From NCBI GenBank assembly GCA_030597995.1, contig JAUVQV010000018.1:1-9633 (forward strand): 9,633 nt of DNA, given 5' to 3'. The DNA is from Candidatus Rokuibacteriota bacterium (GTDB lineage Bacteria > JAUVQV01). Made by a program: the position numbers and the translations under genes. Positions 1-6,523 of the stretch are shown here, piece after piece. The notes beneath the pieces were generated by a model. It saw nothing but the letters and a program-made list of their open reading frames with translations, was not told the origin of the DNA and made no database searches. The stretch's first letter is position 1. The number at the start of each line of letters is the position of its first letter.

Positions 1-138
1 CCGGCCGCGGTCCAGACAAAAGCCGGAGCCCTGCGCATTATCTTTATTGCCCTGATCCTGGAGGCCATTCTCCTCCTGCGGCCCGAAGGTATATTGAGTA
101 CCACAAGAGGCGCAGGAAAAACCTCAGGGACGGTCTGA
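1..138 (+). CDS. C-terminal fragment of a branched-chain amino acid type ABC transporter permease (LivM/LivH-like)
   Basis: Frame 1 is open from the first base to a TGA at 136-138 and gives 45 residues. It reads as a hydrophobic helix (RIIFIALILEAILLLRPEG) followed by a short polar tail. A last transmembrane helix ending in LLxRPEGIL is the usual end of inner-membrane permeases of the HAAT/Liv family (BPD_transp_2), where the motif is commonly FRPxGLLG. The 5' part lies outside the window, so LivM and LivH cannot be told apart. The gene converges on the Liv-type substrate-binding lipoprotein at 151-1389, which fits a shared transport function, although they cannot be in one transcript. The reading frame is clear. 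The family call rests on a short stretch and is moderately sure. Confidence 0.7.
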   Translation, partial: PAAVQTKAGALRIIFIALILEAILLLRPEGILSTTRGAGKTSGTV

Positions 139-150
139 AGGTCTTCCCCC

Positions 151-1389
151 CTACTCCACGACTTCCACCCTGACGTCGGTGATCTTCCCGTCCTCGATGG
201 CCCAGACGCCGTAACTTCCTCCGGAAACGTCGCCGTTCCCGTCGAAGTTGACTGATCCGGACACCCCTTCGTAGTCGATCTCAGATCCGGACCTGATCAG
301 CTCGAAGGCCCGAGCCAGGTCGGTGAAACCCACTTTTTCTCCGGGAGGGCCGGCTACCGCCCGAAGGTTGTCCCTGATGGTTGTCCCATCGGCCTTCCCG
401 CCCCTGGCGGCGGCGAGAGCCGCAAGGATGACGGCGTCGAAGCAGGTGTCGATGTAAGGCTTTGGCGGCTTTTCCCCGAACATCTCTTCGTAGGCGGCGG
501 TGAACTTTTTGGTGAGGTCGCTCTCCACCGGCGCCGGGGCCGTCCCGTAGGTGCCGTTCAAGTGTTCCGCCCCGACGTTCTCTATCACTTCGGGGGCCTT
601 CATCCCGTCCGGGAGGACGAATTTGTTGGCCATGCCGAACTCGATCGCCTGGCGCAGGATCTTGACGCCGTTTTCAGGGTAGGCGATCACGATCAGGGCG
701 TCGGGTTCACCCTGCACCGCCTTCTGGATCTCCGAGCGGTATGAGGGCTGCCCCTTGTTGAAGGGAACCATCCCGGTGACCGTCCCTCCCTCTTTCTCGA
801 ACGCTCCCTGGTAGGCCTTGGCGAGGCCCTCGCCATAGGGATTGTTCACGTAGATAACGGCAGTCCTGTTGAAGCCCCGTTCTTTTGCGAGCTTGGCCAG
901 GACCAGACACTGCAGGGCGTCGGACGGCACGGTCCGGAAGATGAAATCCTCGTCGCCCAGAAAGGTGATCTCCGGTGAGGTGGAGGCGGGGGATATCTGA
1001 ACAACCCGGTTGGGGACCGACACCGAAGTGGCGACCGGGATCGTCACCCCCGAGGAAAGGGCGCCGATGAAGACCGGGACCTTGTCGATGCTGACCAGTT
1101 TCTGAGCGCTGTCCACCGCGGCGGTAGGGTCGGTCTGGCTGTCGCGGCTGACGATTTCCACGTCCCTTCCCAACACTCCACCGGCGTTGTTGAGAAATTT
1201 CGCCGCCAGGGTGGCCCCGTTCTGGATCGGGGGGCCGTAGGCCGCCAGATCACCGGTCAGAGAAAAAAGGGTCCCGACCTTCAGGGTCTCCTCGGCCCGC
1301 TCTGGGGCGCGACAGGCGATCAGGCTCAAGACCAGGGACGTGATTACGGAACCAATAAGGAGCTGCGGTTTGGTTTTTCTCCTCCACAT
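151..1389 (-). CDS. Branched-chain amino acid type ABC transporter substrate-binding lipoprotein (LivJ-like, Peripla_BP_6)
   Basis: A 412-residue extracytoplasmic solute receptor that would deliver an amino acid or similar small ligand to a Liv-type ABC transporter. It starts with a type II signal peptide: WRRKTK, a hydrophobic core, then lipobox LIAC with the lipidated Cys26. The mature part opens with LKVGTLFSLTGDLAAYGPPIQNGATLAA, the classic start of Peripla_BP_6 proteins. It continues with LNNAGGVLGRDVEIVSRDSQTDPTAA, GALSSGVTIPVA, ISPASTSPEIT, RTVPSDALQ and AVIYVNNPYGEGLAKA, all typical of the fold. The length is normal for the family. The ATG at 1387-1389 is preceded by a purine-rich ribosome site (AGGGAGGGAGAG), which supports this start. 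The ligand cannot be deduced. It is a single gene converging on the permease fragment at 1-138. Its own promoter is not obvious in the upstream region; only a poor TTGAAA-like element is seen near 1508-1513 on the - strand. Confidence 0.93.
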   Translation of the reverse strand: MWRRKTKPQLLIGSVITSLVLSLIACRAPERAEETLKVGTLFSLTGDLAAYGPPIQNGATLAAKFLNNAGGVLGRDVEIVSRDSQTDPTAAVDSAQKLVSIDKVPVFIGALSSGVTIPVATSVSVPNRVVQISPASTSPEITFLGDEDFIFRTVPSDALQCLVLAKLAKERGFNRTAVIYVNNPYGEGLAKAYQGAFEKEGGTVTGMVPFNKGQPSYRSEIQKAVQGEPDALIVIAYPENGVKILRQAIEFGMANKFVLPDGMKAPEVIENVGAEHLNGTYGTAPAPVESDLTKKFTAAYEEMFGEKPPKPYIDTCFDAVILAALAAARGGKADGTTIRDNLRAVAGPPGEKVGFTDLARAFELIRSGSEIDYEGVSGSVNFDGNGDVSGGSYGVWAIEDGKITDVRVEVVE

Positions 1390-1491
1390 TGTCTCTCCCT
1401 CCCTTACAGAATTGAGTGTGTCTGTTGCGGACCCGGGGTCTGGACGGAAAGCCGCACCCCCCGCCGGGATTGTGTGATACCCTATTAGTTA

Positions 1492-1625
1492 TCAGAAACT
1501 CCTCGCTGTTTCAAGAGGGGTGTTTCCGTGTTGGCCATCGGCCACTTTTGTGCAGAAAGGTTACAAAATGTGAATTTAGTGCAGGATGCGACGGCCCTGT
1601 TTCTGAAAGAGTGGTTGATTATCAA
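1492..1625. promoter_or_regulatory. Candidate enhancer (activator) sites upstream of the sigma-54 promoter
   Basis: Sigma-54 promoters require an AAA+ activator bound upstream. This stretch has several short inverted repeats: TCAGAAAC at 1492-1499 has its exact reverse complement GTTTCTGA at 1599-1606; GAAAC (1495-1499) faces GTTTC (1508-1512); TGGCC-ATC-GGCCA lies at 1532-1544; TTGAT-T-ATCAA at 1615-1625. The distances are about 40 to 170 bases upstream of the predicted start, suitable for activator sites. No single motif is repeated clearly enough to name an activator, so this is a location hint only. Confidence 0.3.
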
Positions 1626-1637
1626 ATAGTTACAATC

Positions 1638-1654
1638 TGGCACGGGCATTGCTT
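1638..1654 (+). promoter_or_regulatory. Sigma-54 (RpoN) promoter, -24/-12 type
   Basis: The sequence TGGCACGGGCATTGCTT matches the sigma-54 consensus TGGCACG-N4-TTGCT essentially completely. The invariant GG (1639-1640) and GC (1651-1652) are exactly 10 bases apart. Transcription is predicted to start near 1664, about 93 bases before the GTG of the DUF4388 gene. No sigma-54 activator gene is present in the window. Confidence 0.88.
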
Positions 1655-1756
1655 TACTTTTTTCAGACGGGGACTCACTATGACGTAACTCGAAGAGTAG
1701 AGGGTGTTTTTTTTCATAAAGACACTGGTTGAGGTCGAATTGAAGAAGAGGATGCG

Positions 1757-2188
1757 GTGGGCGTAAAGGGTCGGCTCAAGGACATGAGCCTGGTCGATAT
1801 CATCCACGTCTTCCACACTGAGAGGAAGACTGTGGTGGTCCATCTCGGCTCTGAAATGGGTTACGGCCGGGTGTATATCGAGGGGGGGGACATTGTTCAC
1901 GCCGCTTATCGGGAATTCAACGGCGTGGACGCTCTGTACAAGCTTCTGGCCTGGCAGGATGGTGAATTCGATGTGGAGCCCGGAGCCGCGTCCCCCGAGC
2001 ATACTATTGCCGGGAAGGTCGATTCCCTCCTCCTGGAGGGGCTCAGAAGGCTCGATGAAACACGCGCCAGAGGCGAGGAATCCGGGGGATACCGTGGTGA
2101 CGGGATGTCCCTGAGGCTTGTCGACAAGCTCCTGGAGTTGGGGATCCTGGTGAAGACGGAGAGCGAACGGCATGAGCCCGGAAGTTAA
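1757..2188 (+). CDS. DUF4388 domain-containing protein (PatA-like N-terminal domain), probable signalling partner
   Basis: A 143-residue cytoplasmic protein that is nearly a bare DUF4388 domain. The family pattern is visible in order: GRLKDMSLVDIIHVF (residues 5-19), ERKTVVVHL (22-30), GRVYIEGGDIVHAAY (37-51), NGVDALYKLLAWQDGEFDV (55-73) and the closing helix SLLLEGLRRLDE. DUF4388 occurs in many bacterial signalling proteins, often fused to receiver or other regulatory domains. Its molecular role is not well defined, and I infer a protein-interaction module. The start is GTG at 1757, with a purine-rich AAGAAGAGGA just upstream; an in-frame TGA at 1730-1732 rules out much longer versions. The last 17 bases overlap the next gene, so the two are almost certainly co-transcribed and translationally coupled, from the sigma-54 promoter at 1638-1654. 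Confidence 0.87.
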   Translation: MGVKGRLKDMSLVDIIHVFHTERKTVVVHLGSEMGYGRVYIEGGDIVHAAYREFNGVDALYKLLAWQDGEFDVEPGAASPEHTIAGKVDSLLLEGLRRLDETRARGEESGGYRGDGMSLRLVDKLLELGILVKTESERHEPGS

Positions 2189-4478
2189 AACTGTGGTCTT
2201 GATCGGGGCCAACAAGGAGGGTTTGAGCCTTCTGCCGTTCCTGGTAAAGGACAAGAAGAGACGTCTCGCAATCATTGCGGACCCCAACAGGGACGCCATG
2301 CTCTTCAAGCTCAATGAACTTGGTTACAGGCTTGCAGCGCACCTCGGCATAAAGACCACCACCGATCTCGATGAGATCAAAGAGATCCGGAACCTCGCGG
2401 TCATCATCAATGCCACTCAGGACTCCGATACGGAAAGGTTCCTGGAGCAGCCCGAGTTCAGAGATGTGGAGAAGCTCGGCCCCTTGAGCGCCAAGCTCAT
2501 CTGGGGGGCCAGGATTTCAGCTTCCAACGGCGATGAGGTTGCGGGAGCCGGCAACCATAAAACCGCCCTCTTGGAAGCACTCCGCGAGATCGTCGACGCC
2601 GTGCGGCTGACTATCGACCGCAAGGAACTCTTCTCGGTTATTTTGAAGCTTGCCATAGAATCAACCCGTGCCGACAGGGGGTCGATCATGCCCCTCTCCA
2701 AAGAGGAAGGGTTGCTGCGGGTCGAAATGGCCAAGGGCATGGACGAAGAGGTCGTCAGAAAAATCAGGGTCCCGGTCGGCGAGGGCATCTCGGGAAAAGT
2801 TGCCAGTGAAGGAAGGCCGCTCCTGATATCGGGCAAAGCCAGGAACGATGATTTCGAGCACCTCCGAGAGAGGGGGGATGTGAAGAGTGCTCTCTGTGTT
2901 CCTCTCAGAATTGACGGCGACATTATCGGCGTGCTCAACGTGAACTCGAGCGAGTCCACCCACGCCTTTACCAATGACGACCTCGACTTTTTGACCAACC
3001 TTTCTGGGCTGGCCGCCGAAGTCATTCAGAGGTCCAACGAATATGAGAAGATGCGGGTCGATTCCGCCAAGTTTACCTTTTGGCAGGAGGCAGAGTTCAT
3101 AATGTCCTCCGCCAATCCGCTCGAAAAACGCCTAAACATGATCTGTAACAAACTGGTCGGTATTGTTTCGGGACTCACCTGTTTTATCTACATTTACGAC
3201 GAGGACCAGAACCGTCTTTTCCTGCGGGCCACCAGCATCAAGGAAACGAAGAATCTGGGGCCCTTGAGCCTTGTTTCCGGTGAGGGTATCGAAGGGTCCG
3301 GAATGGAAAGCATGAAGGACGTGATTCTGGTTGACAGAAATCCCGAGGAACACCAAAAGCGGGTCTATCTGTCTCTTCCCATGATAGCGCAGGGACGGCT
3401 GGTGGGAACATTTAACGGGCAGGTGGTGTCCGCAGGGGGGCTTTCCATATATCACGAGTTTTTTCTCAAAGATATCCGGAATCTCATTGCCACAACCCTC
3501 TCTCGACAGAAGCATAGTGAGAGGGAGGCCTTGCGCTCCCGGAAGATGTTCGCGGTCGATGAGACCGGGCTGGAAATGGTCACCATGAGCGATCCGAAGA
3601 GACTGATGGGCATCATTGCAACCACGCCGGCGGCTATCCTGGGGGCTGAACTCGCCATTTTGAGGCTCCGGCGGAACGATACACGCACCTATCCGATAAT
3701 AGCGACCTACGGGCTCGAAGAAAAAGAGGTGCGGGACTTCGTCCAGCCTATTGAAAAAGAGGCGGTACTGGAACTTTTCAGGAAGAAAAACACGGTAAGA
3801 AGGACCTTCTCCGACGAGGCGAGCCCGTACATCCGAGCTCTCCTTGCGCGACCGCTCTTCCGCGACGACCAGATCGTAGGCGTGCTCACGCTTTTTAACA
3901 AAATCGGGGAGGGATCACTTTACCCGTACGGTTTTTCCAAAACAGACGCCGATATCTTTTCGCGGTTCGCGGTCTATGCGGAAAAGGCCCTGGCCAACAT
4001 CATGAAGAACAAAAAGGGCCCGGGACCGGCCGTACGGGAGAAAGAGCTGTTGTCGGCGCCGCTTGCGCTCTTTGAGAAAAGGGTCGATGAGGAACTGAAC
4101 CGGGCCACGAGATCAGCGAAAAAATTAGTGGTCATGACGGTGCGGATTGAGGGAATACGACATGCCACACTGAAAGTCCGGACTCAGTTTGAAACGAGGC
4201 TTCTGGCTTTTTTAAAAGAGAGGATACGCAACTTCGACATGCTGGTGTGGCTGGATGAGGAGACGATCGGATTGCTCTTTCTCGACACGGACCAGAAAGT
4301 AACGAGAATGATCGGCAGCATCGCCCGGGCCATAAGCACCGAAGAAGCCTTTTGCAAGGCCTTGAAAGCCGGCAAGATGAATATCCGGTACGGTTACTCT
4401 TCTTTCCCCGATGGGGGCGGTTCATTTTCAGAACTCTTTGCCGGAGCTTCACAGCGAGCCCGGGTGCAGTTCAGCTGA
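2172..4478 (+). CDS. Multi-domain sensor protein: Rossmann-like domain, three GAF domains, degenerate GGDEF-like domain
   Basis: A 768-residue cytoplasmic protein without membrane segments. Residues 7-115 look like a Rossmann fold: TVVLIGANKEG (glycine loop G12 to G17), LAIIADPN with acidic D37 ending strand 2, then LAVIINAT. GAF1 is about 148-286 (DRGSIMPLS, VPVGEGISGKVASEGRPLLI, SALCVPLRIDGDIIGVLNVNSS). GAF2 is about 301-446 and more divergent. GAF3 is about 460-612 (ARPLFRDDQIVGVLTLFNK). Residues 625-768 resemble a GGDEF domain: RNFDMLVWLDEETIGLLFLDTD sits where R.GGDEF..lL..td belongs, and IRYGYSSFPDGGGSFSELFAGASQRA matches the usual GGDEF end. The signature is WLDEE (693-697), so diguanylate cyclase activity is not expected. 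The ATG at 2172 overlaps the DUF4388 gene by 17 bases. A sensor or scaffold role is inferred; ligand and output are unknown. Confidence 0.87.
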   Translation: MSPEVKTVVLIGANKEGLSLLPFLVKDKKRRLAIIADPNRDAMLFKLNELGYRLAAHLGIKTTTDLDEIKEIRNLAVIINATQDSDTERFLEQPEFRDVEKLGPLSAKLIWGARISASNGDEVAGAGNHKTALLEALREIVDAVRLTIDRKELFSVILKLAIESTRADRGSIMPLSKEEGLLRVEMAKGMDEEVVRKIRVPVGEGISGKVASEGRPLLISGKARNDDFEHLRERGDVKSALCVPLRIDGDIIGVLNVNSSESTHAFTNDDLDFLTNLSGLAAEVIQRSNEYEKMRVDSAKFTFWQEAEFIMSSANPLEKRLNMICNKLVGIVSGLTCFIYIYDEDQNRLFLRATSIKETKNLGPLSLVSGEGIEGSGMESMKDVILVDRNPEEHQKRVYLSLPMIAQGRLVGTFNGQVVSAGGLSIYHEFFLKDIRNLIATTLSRQKHSEREALRSRKMFAVDETGLEMVTMSDPKRLMGIIATTPAAILGAELAILRLRRNDTRTYPIIATYGLEEKEVRDFVQPIEKEAVLELFRKKNTVRRTFSDEASPYIRALLARPLFRDDQIVGVLTLFNKIGEGSLYPYGFSKTDADIFSRFAVYAEKALANIMKNKKGPGPAVREKELLSAPLALFEKRVDEELNRATRSAKKLVVMTVRIEGIRHATLKVRTQFETRLLAFLKERIRNFDMLVWLDEETIGLLFLDTDQKVTRMIGSIARAISTEEAFCKALKAGKMNIRYGYSSFPDGGGSFSELFAGASQRARVQFS

Positions 4479-4503
4479 GTTCGTGGTACCCCCCCAGGCC
4501 TCC

Positions 4504-4563
4504 CTCCGGGAGTCGCGGTTGCCGCCGGTCTTCGACAACTTTCTTGACGTGATACTCCCGGAG
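4504..4563. repeat. 10-bp inverted repeat, possible terminator or operator downstream of the GAF gene
   Basis: CTCCGGGAGT (4504-4513) and ACTCCCGGAG (4554-4563) are exact reverse complements separated by 40 bases. The right arm lies within ACTCC-C-GGAGT (4554-4564), itself an 11-base palindrome. There is no T-run after it, so it is not a standard intrinsic terminator. Confidence 0.4.
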
Positions 4564-4709
4564 TGGTAGCTTTACAATCAGCATCCGGGAGGTCCGCAAT
4601 GGTTTATGTGATCACGAGGGGAAGAGGGGCCAGACGCCTGGTCCGGGGGGAGTTTTAATCTCCGGCCGAGCTCCCTGGAACGATCTCCGAAAATGGTCCG
4701 GAAAGTTTT

Positions 4710-4738
4710 CCGCACCCGCACGATAATCCCGGGTGCGG
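4710..4738. repeat. GC-rich 9-bp hairpin upstream of the HU promoter
   Basis: CCGCACCCG (4710-4718) pairs perfectly with CGGGTGCGG (4730-4738) around an 11-base loop. It lies 16 bases before the -35 box of the HU promoter. It overlaps a second palindrome, CGGAAA-GT-TTTCCG (4699-4712). The sequence after it on the + strand is A-rich, not T-rich, which argues against a simple terminator; an operator or a transcript-end structure are alternatives. Confidence 0.45.
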
Positions 4739-4754
4739 CCCGCATAAAAAATCT

Positions 4755-4783
4755 TTGCCAGGGACTTAGTAACTTGTTATCAT
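4755..4783 (+). promoter_or_regulatory. Sigma-70 promoter of the HU gene
   Basis: TTGCCA (4755-4760) and TATCAT (4778-4783) each match the consensus at 5 of 6 bases and have the ideal 17-base spacer. The start is predicted near 4790, giving a leader of about 44 bases before the HU start codon. Confidence 0.75.
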
Positions 4784-4833
4784 GAGCGGACAAGGAGTTT
4801 TCGCAACCACAACCCTAACAGAGGAGTGCGCAG

Positions 4834-5166
4834 ATGGCGGTCAAGAAAAAAGCTCTCACCAGGGCGGCTCTCCGCCCCACTACGAAGGCGGAAACCTTAG
4901 CGTTCATTGCTGACAAGACGGGCTTGAGCAAAAAAGACGTCGGTGCCGTGTTCGAGGCGCTCTCCGGCCTGATTAAGCGCGACCTTAAAAAGCAGGCGGT
5001 GTATAACGTTCCCGGATTGATGAAAGTCAAGGTGGTCAGCAAACCTGCCACCAAGGCCCGCCGGGGCATCAACCCTTTTACCGGAGAACCGATGACCTTC
5101 AAGGCGAAACCGTCGCGCAAGGCGGTCAAGGTACAGCCTTTGAAGGGCTTGAAAGACCTGATCTAG
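4834..5166 (+). CDS. HU/IHF-family nucleoid DNA-binding protein
   Basis: A 110-residue, strongly basic protein of the bacterial HU family, which bends and compacts DNA as a dimer. The helical dimerisation half is seen in TKAETLAFIADKTGLSKKDVGAVFEALSGLIKRDLKK. The beta-arm half shows YNVPGLMKVKVVSKPATKARRGINPFTGEPMTFKAK, in which the arm-tip RRGINPFTGE corresponds to the conserved GRNPxTG of HU. It ends with the usual KGLKDLI. It is about 20 residues longer than typical 90-residue HU, mainly through a basic N-terminal extension (MAVKKKALTRAALRP) like those seen in delta-proteobacterial homologues. The ATG at 4834 follows GAGGAG with a 7-base spacer. It is a single gene with its own sigma-70 promoter and a hairpin just after the stop. 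I cannot say whether it is the main HU or a paralogue. Confidence 0.92.
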   Translation: MAVKKKALTRAALRPTTKAETLAFIADKTGLSKKDVGAVFEALSGLIKRDLKKQAVYNVPGLMKVKVVSKPATKARRGINPFTGEPMTFKAKPSRKAVKVQPLKGLKDLI

Positions 5167-5188
5167 GTTGGAATTTTCCTGAAGTGCC

Positions 5189-5239
5189 TGTGAGGTCTGG
5201 GTGGTAGGCGGGCAGCGCTCCCTACTCCCAGACCTCATA
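5189..5239. terminator. Hairpin between convergent HU and glycosyltransferase genes, probable bidirectional terminator
   Basis: TGAGGTCTGGG (5191-5201) pairs perfectly with CCCAGACCTCA (5227-5237), and two more pairs (one G-T) extend it outwards. After a small internal loop, GTAGG (5204-5208) pairs with CCTAC (5221-5225). The right arm contains the last codons of the - strand gene. The following + strand bases (TACTTATTTAT) are only mildly T-rich, so Rho-independent function is plausible but not certain. Confidence 0.6.
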
Positions 5240-6496
5240 CTTATTTATGAGGTAGGGGCGGTTCTCCCGGAACGTGTCCATTCCTTTTTGCACGATTTCC
5301 TCGGCTTCTTCCCAGCTCTTTCCCTTTACCTGAGTACAATAGGTACCGCTCCGGCCGAAGTAAAGGGGAGTGATAATGTCCACCAGACGCCGGCGGTTAC
5401 GGCTCCAGAGATTGAAAACATAGAAGAAATCGTATAGTATTTTGGACCACAGATCCGCCCCCAGTATGAATTCCCTTTTTACTTTGAGATGAGCTACCAC
5501 ATCAGACAACTCCTCGAAGGTCTCCGGATCTAGGACGTGCTTATACATCGGCCTGAAGTGATTGAAGCCCTCCTCGAACTCTCTTTTCATTTTTTCAAGT
5601 GAAACATGGATTTGCTGCCATTCATGCGGGGGGGTGCGGTGGTGAACAATTTCAATCGGGAGGTACTTGTCTTCCGTGCGCCATTTTTTTTCGTGGGTCC
5701 CCATAATGTAAAAAAGGGTGCTCAGGACCTGAAAGAACATCAAACTGAGGTCGGTGGACGGGTCCTTTGGGGTGTGCACTTTGTCTCCGAGGTCAACCTG
5801 AAGAACCTTGTGGTTCTCATTGACCGCGGTCAGTGTCATCCAGATATCGATACCGAACTTGGCGACATCGGTCAGCCAGACCGGTTGAGAGGAAAGGTGC
5901 TTTGCCACGGCCAGGCTGAAAGAGAAGTCCCCGCCTATGGGCTGACGGATATCTTTGCCGAAGACGGATACCGTCAAAGGATAGACGATAGTGTTGGTAA
6001 TGGTTCCGTCAAGGGGATGCCTTCGATAGTAAGGAGTGCAAAACGCCGCCTTGCCGTCGAGGATCGGCTCGGCCATCCAGGTTACCCACTCGGGAGTTAT
6101 GCTTCTCAGATCCGAATCGAACACCAGGATCGCGTCCGGACACAGGCGGGCGGCACAGTCAAATATGGCACGGAAACTCGTGCCCTTCCCGGGGATCCCG
6201 CGATAAATCGTAACCTGCTTCTCGATCCCCTCGGGGATGTTCTCTTCTTGAATTTTCTCGCGGGTGTCGTCGAGCGAGCCCCCGTCGGCAACCAGGATGG
6301 CCGTCCTCAAATCACCAAAATACTTTTTCAGCCCTTGACCAACTTGTGAAACCACATGACCGATAGTCTCTTCGTTGTTGTAAGTGGGAATCCCGACCAG
6401 GATATCAACTTTCTGGATCTCCGAAATCCATTGCAGGACAGGATCTCTCAGGGCCGTTTTATATTGTGTTTGGTTGCGGGTCATGGCCTGAAACAC
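5222..6496 (-). CDS. GT-A fold glycosyltransferase, mannosylglycerate / glucosyl-3-phosphoglycerate synthase-like (GT78/GT81-like)
   Basis: A 424-residue soluble enzyme expected to transfer a sugar from a nucleotide sugar. The GT-A features are in order: VGIPTYNNEETIG (34-46), VADGGSLDDT (69-78), PGKG (102-105), the metal-binding DSD (127-129) in VFDSDLRSITPEW, YYRR (156-159), QPIGGDF (185-191), FGIDIW (214-219) and VDLGDKVH (234-241). The DxD, then QPxGG, then GID/GVE, then DLG.xxH succession is what I know from the retaining enzymes GpgS (GT81) and mannosylglycerate synthase (GT78), which make compatible-solute precursors. The C-terminal 180 residues are helical and poorly recognisable. The acceptor cannot be deduced and no cognate phosphatase gene is nearby. 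The start is GTG at 6496; an in-frame ATG at 6484 is an alternative, neither having an ideal ribosome site. It appears monocistronic, converging on HU. Confidence 0.82.
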   Translation of the reverse strand: MFQAMTRNQTQYKTALRDPVLQWISEIQKVDILVGIPTYNNEETIGHVVSQVGQGLKKYFGDLRTAILVADGGSLDDTREKIQEENIPEGIEKQVTIYRGIPGKGTSFRAIFDCAARLCPDAILVFDSDLRSITPEWVTWMAEPILDGKAAFCTPYYRRHPLDGTITNTIVYPLTVSVFGKDIRQPIGGDFSFSLAVAKHLSSQPVWLTDVAKFGIDIWMTLTAVNENHKVLQVDLGDKVHTPKDPSTDLSLMFFQVLSTLFYIMGTHEKKWRTEDKYLPIEIVHHRTPPHEWQQIHVSLEKMKREFEEGFNHFRPMYKHVLDPETFEELSDVVAHLKVKREFILGADLWSKILYDFFYVFNLWSRNRRRLVDIITPLYFGRSGTYCTQVKGKSWEEAEEIVQKGMDTFRENRPYLINKYEVWE

Positions 6497-6523
6497 TTAT
6501 TACTTTTGCGTCCCCCTTCTTTC

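Larger units (their letters stand above)
1390..1756. other. Intergenic region between divergent genes, holding a sigma-54 promoter
   Basis: This 367-base stretch separates the - strand binding protein from the + strand DUF4388 gene. I find no convincing gene: the + strand frame 1416-1688 matches no family I know, and it overlaps the promoter. It holds the sigma-54 promoter, several short inverted repeats upstream of it, and a leader with a weak hairpin (1674-1679 with 1696-1702) followed at 1707-1714 by eight T residues. It is visibly more AT-rich than the flanking genes between about 1550 and 1740, as expected for a regulatory region. Confidence 0.6.
4479..4833. other. Intergenic region with inverted repeats and the HU promoter
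   Basis: This 355-base stretch between the GAF protein and HU contains no gene I can support. It holds a 10-bp inverted repeat (CTCCGGGAGT at 4504-4513 with ACTCCCGGAG at 4554-4563), a GC-rich 9-bp hairpin at 4710-4738 overlapping a 6-2-6 palindrome at 4699-4712, and the sigma-70 promoter at 4755-4783. No hairpin here is followed by a T-run on the + strand, so I see no classical terminator for the upstream operon. Confidence 0.6.

Noticed and set aside
1416..1688. 90-codon + strand open frame in the intergenic region
   Set aside because: It overlaps the sigma-54 promoter and its start site, has no family pattern, and its composition looks non-coding.
1674..1714. A hairpin plus eight T residues in the sigma-54 leader as an attenuator
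   Set aside because: The stem has only six pairs with a bulge and a 16-base loop, and four unpaired bases separate it from the T-run; too weak to call.
1622..2314. 230-codon - strand open frame opposite the DUF4388 gene
   Set aside because: It is the antisense shadow of two well-supported + strand genes and of the sigma-54 promoter region, with no recognisable family pattern.
4710..4738. The 9-bp hairpin before HU as an intrinsic terminator of the GAF operon
   Set aside because: It is followed by CCCGCATAAAAAA on the + strand and by AAAAC on the - strand, so neither direction has the needed T-run; kept only as an inverted repeat.
5606..6349. 247-codon + strand open frame opposite the glycosyltransferase
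   Set aside because: The - strand frame has the full set of GT-A motifs; this one is its complement and resembles nothing known.
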